A stretch of DNA of 64,000 bases from JAAFHB01 sp942493325 (GTDB lineage: Bacteria > Bacteroidota > Bacteroidia > Bacteroidales > Prolixibacteraceae), in NCBI GenBank assembly GCA_942493325.1, contig OW818689.1, positions 5,084,001 through 5,148,000 of the forward strand, read 5' to 3'. The notes under the pieces are model-generated. The model saw only the letters and a list, made by a program, of their open reading frames with translations, had not been told where the DNA came from and did not search any database. A program made the position numbers and the translations under genes. Shown in pieces: positions 62,281 to 64,000 of the stretch; within the stretch, counting starts at the first letter, position 1, and each line of letters opens with the position of its first letter.

Positions 62281-63111
62281 CTTCTCCTTAAAGAAATCAA
62301 TCGTCCTCTTCCAGGCCAGGTCTGCGGCCTCTTTGTTGTATCGTTGAGGGTTTGAATCATTGTTAAACGCATGCTCGGCACCATCGTAAATAAAAATTTG
62401 ATATTCGATTTTTGCATTTTTTAAAGCGGCCTCAAACTCCGTTATTCCCTTGTTGATCCGCTCGTCATTTCCGGCATAATGCAGAAGCATTGGAGCCTTT
62501 ATCTTCGGGACATCTTCGGTTTTTGGCTGTCCGCCATAATAAGGAACGGCTGCATCCAGATCCGGGGCGCTGACAGCAACGTGGTTTGTCATGGCACCTC
62601 CCCAGCAGAATCCCGTGCATCCTACTTTGCCGGTTGTTTGTGGATTGGTTTTCAGATATTTCACAGCTGCGGTAAAGTCCTGTTTTGTAGCTTCGTAATC
62701 AAGTTTCTGAAACATCGGGCCGGCGTCTTCCGGTTTTTCCGGAGTTCCGCCAAGGGGAGATAATGCATCAGGGGCAAGGGCAACAAATCCTTCGAGTGCG
62801 AATCTGCGGGCTACATCTTTGATGTGCGGCTGAAGTCCGCGATTTTCGTGGATCACAATCACAGCCGGGTGTTTCATTTGTCCTTTTGGCCGGGCCAGGT
62901 AAGCGGTTACCGGACCACTCGCACCTGCATAACGGATGGTTTCGATAATCAGCCTTGGATCATCAGTTTTGGAGATTTGAGCAAACATACCGGAAGGTAT
63001 TGATGTTAAAAGTATTGACCCGCCTGCATAAGCGGTGGTTTTTCTTAAAAAATCGCGACGACTGGTTTTGTCACTGCTTTTGAGGTTCGGATTTTTGGGT
63101 TTGGATTCCAT
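62272..63111 (-). CDS. Dienelactone hydrolase family protein, Tat-exported
   Basis: The 279-residue protein has a Tat signal (SRRDFLRKTTAYAGGSILL, about 17-36) and a dienelactone-hydrolase domain. The nucleophile is Cys in VGCTGFCWGGAM (near 170), the acid Asp in HYAGNDERI (near 220) and the His in YDGAEHAFNND (near 250). Relatives hydrolyse lactones or esters; annotated as carboxymethylenebutenolidase-like. Export folded via Tat is unusual to note for the family but common among its Bacteroidota members. It converges with the maturase gene by a 9-base overlap. Confidence 0.92.
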   Translation of the reverse strand: MESKPKNPNLKSSDKTSRRDFLRKTTAYAGGSILLTSIPSGMFAQISKTDDPRLIIETIRYAGASGPVTAYLARPKGQMKHPAVIVIHENRGLQPHIKDVARRFALEGFVALAPDALSPLGGTPEKPEDAGPMFQKLDYEATKQDFTAAVKYLKTNPQTTGKVGCTGFCWGGAMTNHVAVSAPDLDAAVPYYGGQPKTEDVPKIKAPMLLHYAGNDERINKGITEFEAALKNAKIEYQIFIYDGAEHAFNNDSNPQRYNKEAADLAWKRTIDFFKEKLK

Positions 63112-63241
63112 CTTGTTCTGTTTTATTTAGATTTAAAATGATTATGTCTCTTAAGGAGGAGTAAATGAAAAGCAACTAAAATTACAAATAATTTTTTTGA
63201 TCTTATTGTGAAATCCAAAATTTTTGAATCTATATATTGAA

Positions 63242-63342
63242 AAGGACGGAACCTGGCAGTTCCGTCCTTCAGCAAAATCTAACCTCCTAACTAAAAAACT
63301 TATATCAGATTTTACGTCAGTATTTAATAAAAGGTTTCCGTC
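63242..63342 (+). repeat. Hairpin-plus-leader element, copy B
   Basis: GGACGGAAC/GTTCCGTCC stem (63244-63267), then CAGCAAAATCTAACCTCC, TAACTAAAAAACTTA and a shared tail ending AAGGTTTCCG. No ATG follows the leader, unlike copy A. Confidence 0.8.
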
Positions 63343-63420
63343 TAACATTAATTTTTTTATTATACAGAGATGATTTTTTGTTTGTGGTAAATGTGGGTGC
63401 GATAATGCGAAAATTATTAA

Positions 63421-63525
63421 AAAGGATGGAACCGGGTAGTCCCATCCTTTCAGCAAAATCTAACCTCCTAACTAAAAAACTTAGTACTGATTTGTACGTC
63501 ATTAAAAAAGAAAAGGTTTCCGGGA
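63421..63525 (+). repeat. Hairpin-plus-leader element, copy C
   Basis: AAAGGATGG/CCATCCTTT stem (63421-63450), then the same leader as copy B base for base for over 30 bases, and a tail that shares ACGTCA and AAGGTTTCCG. It lies about 180 bp after copy B in direct orientation. No gene begins at its end. Confidence 0.8.
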
Positions 63526-63567
63526 CCCAATCTTACTCAGTCAAGTATATGTTAATTAGTTGAAGTG

Positions 63568-63623
63568 TAAACAGGCAAGGTTGAACGGTACTGAATGTGC
63601 AGTATCACCATTCTGCCTGTTTA
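63568..63623. repeat. Long two-part hairpin
   Basis: Perfect 10 bp outer arms TAAACAGGCA (63568-63577) and TGCCTGTTTA (63614-63623) enclose an inner GGTACTG/CAGTATC pairing. No T run follows directly. Could be an RNA element or a repeat end. Confidence 0.6.
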
Positions 63624-63647
63624 TGGATCTTACTAAAAAGCTTACTG

Positions 63648-63821
63648 TCAGGTTTTAACTTGCTCAGATTGTTCTCTTCGAAGATTCCAGGTTCCATTGC
63701 ACACCCCTGCGCCTTCAGTTATTGTTTTGTCAGCAATTTGACCACCTGACCATGATGGCCCGAAAAATTCCAGTTTGCTGGATTCAAAACATGTTTTAAA
63801 ACAGTTTAATATAAGCTGAAT
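63648..63821 (-). pseudogene. Possible C-terminal gene remnant
   Basis: A 57-codon minus-strand stretch without a start codon reads SSKLEFFGPSWSGGQIADKT, ITEGAGVCNGTWNLRREQSE and stop. Composition is protein-like. No family recognised. Confidence 0.35.
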
Positions 63822-63846
63822 TCAAAGCAAGACAATAATTTATTCC

Positions 63847-63854
63847 TAGTTTTG
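63847..63854 (+). promoter_or_regulatory. Possible -7 box for the last gene
   Basis: TAGTTTTG fits TAnnTTTG about 50 bp before ATG 63903, but no TTG lies at the right distance upstream. Confidence 0.3.
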
Positions 63855-63902
63855 CGCTAATTAATTCAAGAAACGTCAGCTTGCCACTATTAAACTGGTT
63901 CC

Positions 63903-64000
63903 ATGAGAAAAATGAAATTCAAAATAACCTTTATTCAAACGGTAATATTATTCCTGATTATTTTGATTGGAGTGTTATATGTTGCGGGTACTTATATTTA
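63903..64000 (+). CDS. Start of a membrane or exported protein, cut by the window end
   Basis: From ATG 63903 an open frame runs to the window edge (32 codons). It encodes a basic start (MRKMKFK) and a strong hydrophobic segment TVILFLIILIGVLYVAG, so it is an N-terminal membrane anchor or signal peptide. Nothing more can be said of the product. Confidence 0.6.
   Translation, partial: MRKMKFKITFIQTVILFLIILIGVLYVAGTYI

Overview
The window is a 64 kb piece of a Bacteroidota chromosome, most likely class Bacteroidia near the Marinilabiliales/Prolixibacteraceae. This rests on gene content (fucosidases, sulfatase and anaerobic sulfatase maturase, a fused CcsB-CcsA, ECF sigma factor with membrane partner), on AT-rich starts without strong Shine-Dalgarno sites, and on promoters of the Bacteroidota type (TTG, about 20 bp, TAnnTTTG). 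No rRNA, tRNA, CRISPR array or complete insertion sequence was recognised. The genus is an inference.

Layout. 1-2.3 kb: AI-2E-type permease (cut by the window edge) and a sigma factor/membrane protein pair. 2.4-6.5 kb: tex, a VapBC-like toxin-antitoxin pair, and a scrambled second copy of the tex 3' end split around an orphan antitoxin. 6.5-10.7 kb: a large secreted GH2 enzyme. 10.7-11.9 kb: a gene-free tract of structured repeats. 11.9-15.7 kb: ssb, then a run M23 peptidase - MerR - Nif3 - zinc-ribbon protein ending in a clear terminator. 15.9-30.2 kb: mostly housekeeping (alaS, ccsBA, acyl-CoA ligase, two paralogous alpha/beta hydrolases, an NmrA-like protein) mixed with decayed toxin-antitoxin modules and a truncated aldo/keto reductase. 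30.2-31.1 kb: a second repeat tract.

31.1-53.0 kb: a continuous plus-strand carbohydrate cluster. It encodes two GH29 fucosidases (one broken), GH95, GH27, a sulfatase, PL6, two alginate-lyase-fold proteins (one interrupted by a single stop codon), a beta-propeller glycosidase, a beta-helix lipoprotein, an SGNH esterase, a GH88 remnant, and cytoplasmic sugar genes (zinc-type dehydrogenase, Gfo/Idh/MocA oxidoreductase, FucU/RbsD mutarotase). Together they suggest breakdown of a sulfated, L-fucose-rich polysaccharide that also contains uronic acid and alpha-galactose. The anaerobic sulfatase maturase at 61 kb could activate the sulfatase. There is no SusC/SusD pair, and at least four genes of the cluster are damaged, so it looks like a polysaccharide locus in decay or one that depends on transporters elsewhere.

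53.2-64 kb: M48 membrane protease, an AsmA-like protein overlapping an XPF/ERCC4-type nuclease gene, a secreted Gfo/Idh/MocA protein, a slipin, the sulfatase maturase, a Tat-exported dienelactone hydrolase, and three copies of a hairpin-plus-leader element whose stem shows compensatory base changes.

The most unusual features are the circularly permuted tex tail around toxin-antitoxin genes, the covarying hairpin leaders, the several families of structured intergenic repeats, and the density of broken genes.
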